64,000 bases of DNA from Peronospora farinosa. Taxonomy: Eukaryota; Oomycota; Peronosporomycetes; Peronosporales; Peronosporaceae. Shown here one piece after another: positions 43,528 to 52,964 of this stretch; the first letter of the stretch is position 1, and every line of letters starts with the position of its first letter. Made by a program: the position numbers and the translations under genes. A model generated the notes under the pieces. The model worked only from the letters and a program-made list of their open reading frames with translations, made no database searches and was not told where the DNA came from. Location of the stretch: contig CANTFK010000877.1 in assembly GCA_947646735.1 (NCBI GenBank), forward strand, positions 248,001 to 312,000. Reading direction: 5' to 3'.

Positions 43528-44622
43528 TTAGACAGGTGTCGGCAGAAACGTGACTTGGCGCAGCAGTTCCATCGGTCCATCGTGTGTCTCTAAGAAGATG
43601 CGCTGCTCGTTGTTGCGTACGAAGAAAGATCCAATAAAGCCGATCGAGTTCACTTCGATTCCGTTGAAACCCTGTGCCTTCCTCGGGATAATGAAGAGGT
43701 AAGACGACGTCAACAGCAAATTATAGGCCACGGGCAGTGGCGCTGATGAGGTCCCCGCATGTGCATGAATGTTCGGATAGTTCATGCTGTTCATCTGGTT
43801 AAGGACCTTATTATAGATGACGACGATGTTTGCTACGGCTTTCTCACTGTCGATATCATCAGGAAGATCGATGCGGTGGAGAAAGTGGCAAAATGGAAGC
43901 TCCGACAGCTGGACAATCTCAGATTTTGGATGCTCGCGCAACTTCTGGTCGATAAAATGCAGCAACGGTGGCTGGAAGACAAGAAGAATCAGGTATCAAC
44001 CTTATATTTTGAATACGTCATGAGTACGATCTTCGTACCATGTCAATTCCAGTGATCTCTTTAATGGACGAATAGGTCATGAGTTGCATGTGTTTATGGG
44101 GTTGACTACAATCCAAAACATTGAGCTCATCAGTGTCAATACGTGGACCATCTCCACCATGTCTTCTATATCAGACTGCATGCCACCCTACTGCTCGTAC
44201 CTGGCACCACTCTCATAGCCACAATTGAAAAAAGCAAAAGCGTCCAAACCCTTCATGGCTGTCCACATGGCACGAAAGTCAGTGGCTCTAAGCGGCTCTT
44301 CCTGCGGGGCAAACTCAACAGTCGCCAGTACCACATGCTCGTCCACAATGCTAAACTTATTAAGGACGAGGTTATGTGTGCCATGCAGCTGCGTAACGAA
44401 GAGATCCTGCTCGAGGTTTTCCTTTGCAAAAGGATCTCGAAAGGGTTTAAGCTTCGTCTCTGCCGTTTTGGGCTTATGAAGCGATACATTCGATACCCAT
44501 AAAATGTAGCGAATATCATACGCAGCTGAAGCTGGTAGTAGTTCATAATTGGCAGTAATCTTTTGTAACGCCTGGGACTGCCTCGCCCGCTGGGTCACGT
44601 CTCGCACAGTCTTACGTAGCAT
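43528..44622 (-). CDS. Ap4A phosphorylase (ATP adenylyltransferase, APA1/2 family)
   Basis: Phosphorolyses diadenosine tetraphosphate to ATP and ADP. Three exons on the minus strand: 44622-44201, 44105-44039 and 43971-43528; 310 aa. The HIT-like motif is created across the first join: NCGYESGA-S-QPHKHMQLM, with the catalytic histidines. Also typical are HNLVLNKFSIVDEHVVLATV and ATDFRAMWTAMKGLDAFAFF before it. The C-terminal domain has AYNLLLTSSYLFIIPRKAQG, then NSIGFIGSFFV and GPMELLRQVTFLPTPV. It is divergent from the exonuclease gene with 137 bp between starts. Confidence 0.93.
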
Positions 44623-44759
44623 GATGTTGTTTATTCGTGTAACATTGGTGTGTCAAAAGAAGACTTGTGTGACGTACATCATTCGGCATTTTTGCCGCTC
44701 GCATTTTGTCCAATGACAGACGTTATAATCGCTGACTGGCCAAGAACGGCGCTATTCCG

Positions 44760-46178
44760 ATGGCTGCGCATCCGGACGTGATGCGCGGCGTGCTGAAGCG
44801 CAAGCTGCAGATGGAGCAGCAGGAATTTACTGGTGTCAAGAAGCAGCGCGTGAAGAAGGCAACATATACCGCTATGGATGTGATGAATCGTCTGCTGGCA
44901 CCTGACGGAAAAGTTGGCTACAATGTGACGGATTTGGAGTGGGAACAGCTCGTGCAGCTCACGCAGCAGAGCGAGCGTTTCAACCATTTTTTCTCGTTTC
45001 CAGAGGATGAAAATAATTGGGTCACAACCAAGAAGAAAAAGAGGAAGACGCACTTGAAGATTGTAGCTGTCGATTGCGAGATGTGCGTCACACAGAAAGA
45101 AGGCTCTCGTGACCGCAAGGCCAACGCTCTATGTCGAGTATCGGCAGTGGATGGAGAGAATATGCTGCGTAGCATTATCTCGGACTTTATCGTGCACCAA
45201 CCGGAGCCTGGATATCATATGTTTGATCCGAAGACGGACATTCACGGCATCACGCCACAGCAGATTGCAAATTGCAAGATCACGGTAGCACAAGCACAAA
45301 AGAAAATGCTCAAGTACATCAACCAGGACACAATTGTAGTGGGTCACTCAGTATATGGGGATCTGGCCAGTTTGCGTATCAATCATCGACGCGTTATTGA
45401 CACGTCCCTCATTTTCCAACGGATAGATGGAAATCCGTCGCGCTCGACGCCGGGACTCAAGGATCTTACCAAATTCTTGCTTGGCTTTGACATGCCGCAG
45501 GGACATGACAGTACCGTCGATGCTCAAGCTGCTATGATGGCAGCCAAGTATGCTGTTCGACATGAGACCGGTCGGATCATCCCATCGGCGCTGGAGCTGC
45601 ACGGACCTCGTGTCAAAGAGCGGCGTGACGAGATCCTATATCCTGGGAGGATACAAGTCACAAAGAAGTATACAGGCCCTGCTGTGCTTGTTACGTCGGC
45701 GTTCAAGCTTGATCAACTAACTGGCGATCCTTCCAAATCATCGAAAGCCACGACCGTCAAAGCTCCGTCAAATGAAGCGTCCTACGTCGATATGGCCGCT
45801 TTCACGAAGGAAAGTACTGAACAACCGCGCACTTCTAACGGTATCTCTGACGCTATGATTGCACGTTCCTGTCGATTGCGGGTGCATCGAATTCCGAAGG
45901 GCTTATTGAGTGAGGACATTGAAAAGTTCTTTCTTGAGAACACCAATATTGTCCCGACCGCAGTGGAGGCAATTGTATGGTTGCCAAACCAAAACCGAGG
46001 CTCATGCAGTGTGACCTTCTCGAGCAATGCCCATGCAGCACTAGCGTTCAACAGCGCCGGGGGACCGAATGGGAAGATGAAGGTCATCAATGACTCCATT
46101 GGTCGTCCACAGAAAACGATTGCAGTTGTGAATCTCAAGGGAAAGACGTATAAGAATGTGGTACTCGGCATACTGTAG
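44760..46178 (+). CDS. DEDDh 3'-5' RNA exonuclease with C-terminal RRM (SDN/REX-like)
   Basis: 472 aa, single exon. A basic N-terminus precedes the exonuclease domain (about 100-270). Exo I is VAVDCEMCVT, exo II VVGHSVYGDLASLRI, and exo III GHDSTVDAQAAMMAAKY with the catalytic His and Asp. KTDIHGITPQQIAN is also conserved in the REXO/SDN group. Residues about 362-440 look like an RRM (CRLRVHRIPKGLLSEDIEKF, RGSCSVTFSSNAHAALAF). Exonuclease plus RRM is the layout of plant SDN enzymes, which shorten small RNAs; other family members trim rRNA or tRNA ends. The substrate here is open. Confidence 0.88.
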   Translation: MAAHPDVMRGVLKRKLQMEQQEFTGVKKQRVKKATYTAMDVMNRLLAPDGKVGYNVTDLEWEQLVQLTQQSERFNHFFSFPEDENNWVTTKKKKRKTHLKIVAVDCEMCVTQKEGSRDRKANALCRVSAVDGENMLRSIISDFIVHQPEPGYHMFDPKTDIHGITPQQIANCKITVAQAQKKMLKYINQDTIVVGHSVYGDLASLRINHRRVIDTSLIFQRIDGNPSRSTPGLKDLTKFLLGFDMPQGHDSTVDAQAAMMAAKYAVRHETGRIIPSALELHGPRVKERRDEILYPGRIQVTKKYTGPAVLVTSAFKLDQLTGDPSKSSKATTVKAPSNEASYVDMAAFTKESTEQPRTSNGISDAMIARSCRLRVHRIPKGLLSEDIEKFFLENTNIVPTAVEAIVWLPNQNRGSCSVTFSSNAHAALAFNSAGGPNGKMKVINDSIGRPQKTIAVVNLKGKTYKNVVLGIL

Positions 46179-46384
46179 TACGAAAAGAAGCTGTACGAAA
46201 CAAGCAACGACGATTTATAGCGTGGGGTTCAGTCTTGCTTCGACGCTCAATTAAGTTTACACTACGCTGCTCAATTCTCTACTGGATTTATATAATACGT
46301 ACCTGGTTGCATATAAAAAATAGAGTGCCTTATTAGTACAGTCATAATGGCCGCTGAGATTATGTTTCTAAATGTAACGACTAG

Positions 46385-46440
46385 TTTTGGGTCTCCTCTA
46401 ACTGGTATTTTGGGTCCCCTCTAACTGGTATTTTGGGTCT
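46385..46440. repeat. 23-bp direct repeat upstream of URB2
   Basis: TTTTGGGTCYCCTCTAACTGGTA occurs at 46385-46407 and 46408-46430, with one base differing, followed by ten bases of a third copy. It ends 29 bp before the URB2 ATG and may be in the promoter or 5' UTR. Confidence 0.95.
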
Positions 46441-46468
46441 GCATCCATTTGACTGGTTCACATCCATT

Positions 46469-49400
46469 ATGACCAAGAGCTTCGATTGGGACGCCACGCT
46501 AGCGCTCGTACGTTGGCAGCGTACACGCCATGGCTATGACAGTGACGCCGCCTTATTGCAAACAGGTGTATCACTACTACAGCCTGACAATGACCTCCAA
46601 TTCGGCCCACAGAGCGCACTAGCCCGTACTGAACGTGCTTTCAATCTGCCGTGGCACCGCATCGTGTCTGAAGTGCTGGAGTTCGCCGTGTTTGTAGTCA
46701 CAAAAGCCAAACGAGACAAAGATGTACGTCCAGATCATACGCGCCAGGCGCTGCATCTGCTGCAATTGGCGCTCAACGCGTTCACTGTAAATGGAGACGC
46801 ACAGCAAGCGACATTGCCGCTGAACTCGTGCAATTTGCTGCTGTCCGCGCTCGCTGAGAAGCTGGAGAAGGCGCAACAGGATAAAGAGACACTACAGACG
46901 CTCAAGGACGTGAAGGCTGTGCTCTTGTATCTTTTTGGATTGCTGAATGAGGTTGTAAAAGCTGTGACGGCTAATTTTCTGATGTATCGCCCTCCTACGA
47001 ACGTGTTTACTGACTTTCTAAAGCGATCTTTTAATGCAACTTTTACGTCGCTGATAAAGTTGCAAAGAAGCAATTTAGGAGAGGAGAAGATAGAGCTGGA
47101 GACATTATACGTGGACATGATGCATGCCTCGCTGTTTGTATTCCGAGATCTCCAGAAGACGCAAACAAACAAGAAAAAAGTCTTTTTGGCAATTGCCAAG
47201 ACGTCGCTGAGAGATTTTGTGGGGTTTCGCCACTCTCTCGTGACGCTGCAGAAACGAGGTGTGACGGGTGTTGAAGCTGTGATGACGTTACTGGATCATG
47301 TGGTAGAAGACGCGCTGTTTGACGCGGAACATATTTGTCAATTTGACGGAGCTGTGGTACACGCTGCTGTTTGGAAGAAAGAAGGTGGAAGCAAAGATGA
47401 AGCACAGGAAAAGCTAGACGACACAAGATTAAAGAAACGACGAAACGCAGGTCAAGCAAAGGCGACATCGGGATTAGTGTCCTACCAGAAGAATCTGTTC
47501 GATGAACTTGTACGATTATTGTCAGATCAAGACATGCAATTGGAGCTGAAGGCATCAGTGGGGGGATTTTTTGAGCTGCTTGTGCGCGGTTTCGCTACTC
47601 GTATTCGTGCAGCTGCCACTACAAAAATCGAAGACACCAGAACGGACCTGAAAACTAGCCGAAAACGCGCAGCGATCGTCATTGCTACCACGTCGACAAT
47701 GTACTCGCCGTTCAAATTCTGGTCGGAGTTGTGTGCTGTGGCGTACTTATCTTTTCAGCAGGAGGCAAAAAAGAGTGACTACCTGCCGGTGTTGGTGACC
47801 CTATACAATGCGCTGTTTCGAGCGCTCTGTGAATGTGACATCTACCGTGTGACAGAAGATACAGAGGAACGCACGCAATTCATAACAATGGAGAAAATTC
47901 TCTCATCATTTTTGCAAGTGCTCAAAGTAGAGCCCGACGATGAAGTTGCTAATGCTGATCAAGCTTCAGAGGAGTGTGAGATTGTATCCAGTGCAGTACG
48001 GTGTTCACCCAACCTTGTAAATGGATGCCTAGTTCCGATACTCGAATTGCTCGGAATGCGAGCTGAACGAAACTATCCCGCTAACAAGAACGTAGAAGGC
48101 AAAAGTGGGGTTATCGCGGCAGCTAGCCATGCAGTTATTGAGCTCATTCATGCGTACGATTCCATGCGTCTTCTGGATACATTCTTGAAAAGCGTCTTCG
48201 CGATTCAGCAAGCCCACGAAGGTCTACACAAACTCTTTGCTATTCCTTCATGCGAAACTGCACTTCGTAAAGCGTTCATGGCTTTGCCTCCTGGTCAGAC
48301 GGATGTGTTGTGGAAATTGTTTGTGGGGCAAATCGCGTCTTATGCATTAAAAGATGACGATATCAGAAACGCGCGTGGGATGGCGGTTGCACGTTTCCTC
48401 TTTCAGACTTTTGTTCAAGAAATTCACGTGGTACCTCAGAATCGTTCTAAAGTGCTGGGACTTGTATTGCATACCCATGAACAGCTTTTTTCCTCGTTTG
48501 CAAATGAGCTTGCTCAAGTCACGGGTCCGTTTACATCCTATCAGCGAGAATTGTTCAGTATATTCGGGGAGTTGCTGATGTTTGATTCTGTACTAAATGC
48601 TTCCATTCGCGAGCAAACGTTTGGTCAGATGTTTAACAAACTTGAAGGCGATGGACTTTACACTGCAATGGAACATCTGCTAAGCATTTCTCCATTATGT
48701 ATGAAGGCGGAAGGCAGCAAATTAGATGCAGATATTGAAAAGACTGATTGTAGCACCAGCCACGGCGCTGGTGCTGCCGGGATTATTAAACTTTGTGTGT
48801 TTTGGCTGCGAAAGACAAAAGCTTCGAATCCAATGCAAGGCAGCAATGCTTTCGAGGGACGAGAAAGAGTAATTCGCTTGATCATCGAGTATGTTATCAA
48901 CTGGAAATGCTGGGAGGCAGTGAGTTTCCATTTGCCTGAGTTAATGACAAATGCGAGCAGCAATGAATGTGACCACTTCTTCCGAGAGATATTGAGTGCT
49001 TACATTAGTGTAGCTGTATCTGAGGAGCTGGACAGTTCAGCCAAGCGAATTGTTTGTGATGCGGGGTTTTATGAGATCTCAAGCCTAAGAAATATCGCGC
49101 CAGAATCATTGACTACCCTAGGGAAACACTTTGTGGACGAAGTACAGCATGGGTCTCTGACGAGCCTGGAATTGCCCCGTCGTTTTTTCAGCTTCTTGTT
49201 AGAGATCCCGTCAGGCTATCTGAAGCCTCAAGAGTGTGGACCGCTACTAGCGACCGCTCTTGCTCAATACCGTGCAATCTGTGTGTCTCCCGACAATGTC
49301 AATAGCAAAGCAGAAGTCTGTCAGTCTGTGCTGGCTTGGATCCAGCAGCATTTTAAAGTTATTGGAGTTGGCTTGCATAAGTCGCGGAAAGCATTGACAA

Positions 49401-51004
49401 ACCTCGACGAGCAGCTACGTAGTGGGGCATCCTTCATTTTCTCACAGCTCGCGGTGGACAACTCTGTTAGCGTGGCACTCGTCACCGACGTGCTTGGACA
49501 CTATTTGGATATCGGTGCCAACGCATTTGCTGGTGAATTGCTGAATAGTATCTTAGACAGTAAGAGTGCCGGAGGAACATCTGTAGACAAGATGACAAGA
49601 ATACTGAAGCGTGCCGTCATCGTTGTGCAGGCTCTGGCTGCACATCGGTCTACACCAAATGCTTCTAAGGAAGAGAAAAAGTTTATCGAAGATGTCGTAA
49701 AAATTGTTACTCAGGCAAAGGTGATCGAGACAACACATGCGCCATTGTCCTTTGACGTACTTGCCGCTCTCCTCAAATACCAGTCCGTACTGCACAAACT
49801 AGCTCGCCAGCACAAAAGTCAGCAGACAAAAGTATATGAGGGTCGAGTTTTGCAACTGCTCTTGAAGCATGTGGAGGGTGCTTTGGCAGCTTCAATGAAG
49901 TTGATTACCGCGACTAGCAATTCCACGGACGACATGAAGCTCCAGGATGCGGCTTTGTCCTTCTTTGAGACATTTTGTGAGGAGTACGCTTCATTCCGGA
50001 CGTTTGTGACTTCTTTAAAGACGTATGGGTGTTTGTTGGCGGTATCGCTTTCGCTTGTTTCTCGGAACACCACGTCTTTATTAAGCCAGAAGAAGGCGGA
50101 GCTAGCAGCGATGGAAGCAATTGTGGGTCACGCGAATAAGGATGAGTTCCGCCTGCTGATGTCAACGCTTGTGCAGGAACTCGTTGCACATGAAGATCAG
50201 CGAAAGCTAGGTGCACTGCGTGCCCTGTACGTGCTTTTGGGTGGTGACCGTAAGCTTAATGCATCACGACGGTTCCTTTTAAACGAGCACAAGGAATCAA
50301 TCGTTGAAGCCTTGCTCCAGAATTTTACTGCCCAAGCATTGCACATTGGAGCTCTATCATCCGACTCGTTTGATACCGCCGTTTTTCTTCGTGTTTGGAA
50401 CTTGAAGGTCTTTGTACTGGTGTTTTCCAAGGCAGAGCTTTTCACATGGAAAAGTTACGAGCTACAACACGTTTTCACGGGTTTCCAGCCAATAATTTCA
50501 GCAGTATCGTGCTGGCAAGCTGGAATGAACCCGTATAAACCCCAGGAGCTGCACGAGTTGTGGACGCTTTCGTACACATTATTGCTGCGTATTGTGCGGA
50601 CTCATTTTGGTCCATTGGTGATTGGTATTTCGCACCTCGTCCAGGCATCAAATGCACTTTTTCAATTGCTAGTGTTGGCTTCAGATCACGTGGAATATTC
50701 ACAATTTTGTTTCGAATGGAGCTCCAATTTGGCACGTTTGTACGGATACATGAAAGAGCACGATGTGCCATTGCGTAAACATGTTGTTTACCTCTTGATG
50801 GCGTTTCTTGTGGGTGTTACTCGTGACAAATTGGCCGTACGTTTTCAACAGAAATTACGACCAGGTGTCTTTGCTTTGTTTGATGTTTGTTCACCTTATG
50901 AGAAGGACCAACTCTTTGGTGCGTTGGATTCAACGGGCAAATCGCTGCTCAAGACGTTAGATACAAATTACAAGCTAACACATCGCTACGTTGGCAAAGT
51001 CTAA
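46469..51004 (+). CDS. URB2: URB2/NPA2 ribosome-biogenesis protein
   Basis: 1511 aa from the ATG at 46469 (MTKSFDWDATLALVRWQRTR); human URB2 is of similar size. A large alpha-helical nucleolar protein of the early pre-60S particle. The sequence is helical throughout without Cys/His motifs. The diagnostic C-terminal domain is clear: RKHVVYLLMAFLVGVTRDKL, QKLRPGVFALFDVCSPYEKD, then TGKSLLKTLDTNYKLTHRYV. The frame is open 36 bp further upstream but without ATG. It is a single exon of 4.5 kb, the longest host gene in the window. Confidence 0.9.
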   Translation: MTKSFDWDATLALVRWQRTRHGYDSDAALLQTGVSLLQPDNDLQFGPQSALARTERAFNLPWHRIVSEVLEFAVFVVTKAKRDKDVRPDHTRQALHLLQLALNAFTVNGDAQQATLPLNSCNLLLSALAEKLEKAQQDKETLQTLKDVKAVLLYLFGLLNEVVKAVTANFLMYRPPTNVFTDFLKRSFNATFTSLIKLQRSNLGEEKIELETLYVDMMHASLFVFRDLQKTQTNKKKVFLAIAKTSLRDFVGFRHSLVTLQKRGVTGVEAVMTLLDHVVEDALFDAEHICQFDGAVVHAAVWKKEGGSKDEAQEKLDDTRLKKRRNAGQAKATSGLVSYQKNLFDELVRLLSDQDMQLELKASVGGFFELLVRGFATRIRAAATTKIEDTRTDLKTSRKRAAIVIATTSTMYSPFKFWSELCAVAYLSFQQEAKKSDYLPVLVTLYNALFRALCECDIYRVTEDTEERTQFITMEKILSSFLQVLKVEPDDEVANADQASEECEIVSSAVRCSPNLVNGCLVPILELLGMRAERNYPANKNVEGKSGVIAAASHAVIELIHAYDSMRLLDTFLKSVFAIQQAHEGLHKLFAIPSCETALRKAFMALPPGQTDVLWKLFVGQIASYALKDDDIRNARGMAVARFLFQTFVQEIHVVPQNRSKVLGLVLHTHEQLFSSFANELAQVTGPFTSYQRELFSIFGELLMFDSVLNASIREQTFGQMFNKLEGDGLYTAMEHLLSISPLCMKAEGSKLDADIEKTDCSTSHGAGAAGIIKLCVFWLRKTKASNPMQGSNAFEGRERVIRLIIEYVINWKCWEAVSFHLPELMTNASSNECDHFFREILSAYISVAVSEELDSSAKRIVCDAGFYEISSLRNIAPESLTTLGKHFVDEVQHGSLTSLELPRRFFSFLLEIPSGYLKPQECGPLLATALAQYRAICVSPDNVNSKAEVCQSVLAWIQQHFKVIGVGLHKSRKALTNLDEQLRSGASFIFSQLAVDNSVSVALVTDVLGHYLDIGANAFAGELLNSILDSKSAGGTSVDKMTRILKRAVIVVQALAAHRSTPNASKEEKKFIEDVVKIVTQAKVIETTHAPLSFDVLAALLKYQSVLHKLARQHKSQQTKVYEGRVLQLLLKHVEGALAASMKLITATSNSTDDMKLQDAALSFFETFCEEYASFRTFVTSLKTYGCLLAVSLSLVSRNTTSLLSQKKAELAAMEAIVGHANKDEFRLLMSTLVQELVAHEDQRKLGALRALYVLLGGDRKLNASRRFLLNEHKESIVEALLQNFTAQALHIGALSSDSFDTAVFLRVWNLKVFVLVFSKAELFTWKSYELQHVFTGFQPIISAVSCWQAGMNPYKPQELHELWTLSYTLLLRIVRTHFGPLVIGISHLVQASNALFQLLVLASDHVEYSQFCFEWSSNLARLYGYMKEHDVPLRKHVVYLLMAFLVGVTRDKLAVRFQQKLRPGVFALFDVCSPYEKDQLFGALDSTGKSLLKTLDTNYKLTHRYVGKV

Positions 51005-51170
51005 GTAAGGGCTTCTGATGAAGCAGGTAATTATATGCTCTACGGTGAATAATGATAATTGCACGCAGATGTTGTTTTTTATCGTACATTTTCGTTTCCA
51101 ATCGTACGGATTTTTGCATCTATAGAAACGGATATTATATATTCATTTTAGATAAACAAAAAATTCTACC

Positions 51171-52017
51171 ATGAAATTCCACGAGTGCTTTACACTACTA
51201 TCTTCCCGTCCTGCACACGCTCATGAGCACTGCACAGAGAATCAACAGGTCCAAGAGCATCCCCAGGACGGGAATGTATATGAGACCAACGACAAGTCGA
51301 GCTTTAAACAGAAGAAAGACTGGAAGTTACAGAATTCCCAAGAGCTTGTCCAGACTTTTACCCGTTTGCAGGAGATGCGCGTCCAGATTTTCAAGGATTT
51401 TCGACAGTTCGTCGTACAAATTGTCATGAAAATACGGAATATTTACAGTAGCATTGAATTGACGTTAACATTGTGTGGCAGGGGCTTTCAAGTTCACAAA
51501 AAGACCCAGCAATTTCCTGCGTTTTGTGAGTTTGTAGGACATTCCAAACTTGAAATTCTTACAAAATTGTACGCAAAATTTTTAATTTCTTTGCGTACAT
51601 TTTTATCAGGTTCTGGGATCAAAGATCGTTTTTCGGCTGTGAGTGAGCAGATCAACCACATTGAAAAACTCCTGCGTGACGAGAAGCAGCAAGTGGCGAT
51701 CGCTCAGCTTCTCCGTAAAATCCAAGTGGAAGAAAAGGAAAAGCTTCTTTTGGTAGTTTTGTACTGCTGTTTTTTTCTGGTTTGGTGACTTCATTTGACT
51801 TGCTTTGTGTCAATATTTGCATTAGACATCTGCCGTGTTGATTGAAAAAATGCGGCTTAGCGATGCAGCCAAGCATCATGAACCCGATCATTCTACTATT
51901 GCATTCTTAGAACGGTCGGTGGAAACACTTACAATGAAGCACACAGATTGCGTAGTCCGCATCAATGAGATTTTGGAGGAGCTACGAGCTGAAAGTGCTG
52001 ATCTCGAGGACGCGTGA
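51171..52017 (+). CDS. REX1-B domain-containing protein
   Basis: Four exons fit: 51171-51406, 51482-51525, 51610-51752, 51826-52017; 204 aa. The small second exon joins as DFRQ-GFQVHKKTQQFPAFC-SGIKDRF with agreeing phases; the intron after it begins GTGAGT. The domain features are QELVQTFTRLQEMRVQIFKD, FSAVSEQINHIEKLL and AIAQLLRKIQVEEKEKLLLT. This helical pattern matches the REX1-B (required for excision 1-B) family, described in Chlamydomonas DNA repair. A tail with a coiled coil follows (LERSVETLTMKHTDCVVRIN). The first intron starts GTTCGT, a weak donor. Function in oomycetes is not known. Confidence 0.72.
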
Positions 52018-52964
52018 TTCACACGAAACAGTGAAATTGGATCGATTGAAGAAAGTGTCGACTTCATTGTGCGTTGAAGAGTTTGTGATCGTGTCGGTAG
52101 CTTTGCTTCGCTTTACTAGCAGCTAGCCTGCCTACTAACTGCTTATTCACGCAGACTATTTTCCCCAGTTTGCTACGAACCTGGTAAGAAGCCGGTTGCT
52201 GTGAAGACCCATAGCCAACGTTTATTTGTATTAGGATCATCTGTCGATTGATCAAAGGTAAGCCATACAATAAATGATTAACACGAAGCCAGCGTCGCCG
52301 TAACAAACCTTCACCTGATGAACTAAGCCCCTCTCACGAAAGGAAAGCAATAGGAACGATTTTGTCCACCCCGAGCCGAGAATGATGAAGGTTGTCACTG
52401 TGTTCGCGCTTCTCCAGAAAATTAGCGGAAGATATCGGCCAGCCCTATCATGAGCTCAAGACCGCGCAGTTTCGAGCTCGCGCAGCGTGTGATTTCAACG
52501 AACTGGAGAAAACTCATTATTGATCTTCTCAATGCTCATTGTGGATGTCAGCGGAACTGGAACAGCCGTCATTCCTATTTTTTTATTCTTGGACCCTGGG
52601 GTGAGTCCTGTCGAAGACGATGCGACGGAATGTCTTCACCAACATTACGTTTTCTACCGACGACGACGTTTTATACACGCTCACACAAATGGAGACTGCT
52701 TCCTGCGTCAACGTGGCGACATTTCTCCTCTCGTCGGTGGCAGTATCGATCTGTTTAAGGCAAATGCCTACGCCACTGGGACCTGTCGGCGTAGCGTATG
52801 ACATAACGACGATAGCGATCGGGTGACCAAGAACTCTGTCGATGAGGTGGATCTACAATCTGCGATGAGTTCCGGCTGATTAAAACAACTGTCCGACGAA
52901 AGATCGATTGATTCCTAGGACGTTGATTACAAACTTGTGAGTTTGTCACTGCCTGCGCATCAAC
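52018..52964. other. Intergenic with coding-like scraps
   Basis: About 950 bp with no intact gene. A plus-strand reading near 52410-52523 (LAEDIGQPYHELKTAQFRAR, AACDFNELEKTHY, stop) and another at 52620-52826 (MRRNVFTNITFSTDDDVLYT) look protein-like, but they lie in different frames. They may be exons of a decayed gene. No family recognised. Confidence 0.3.
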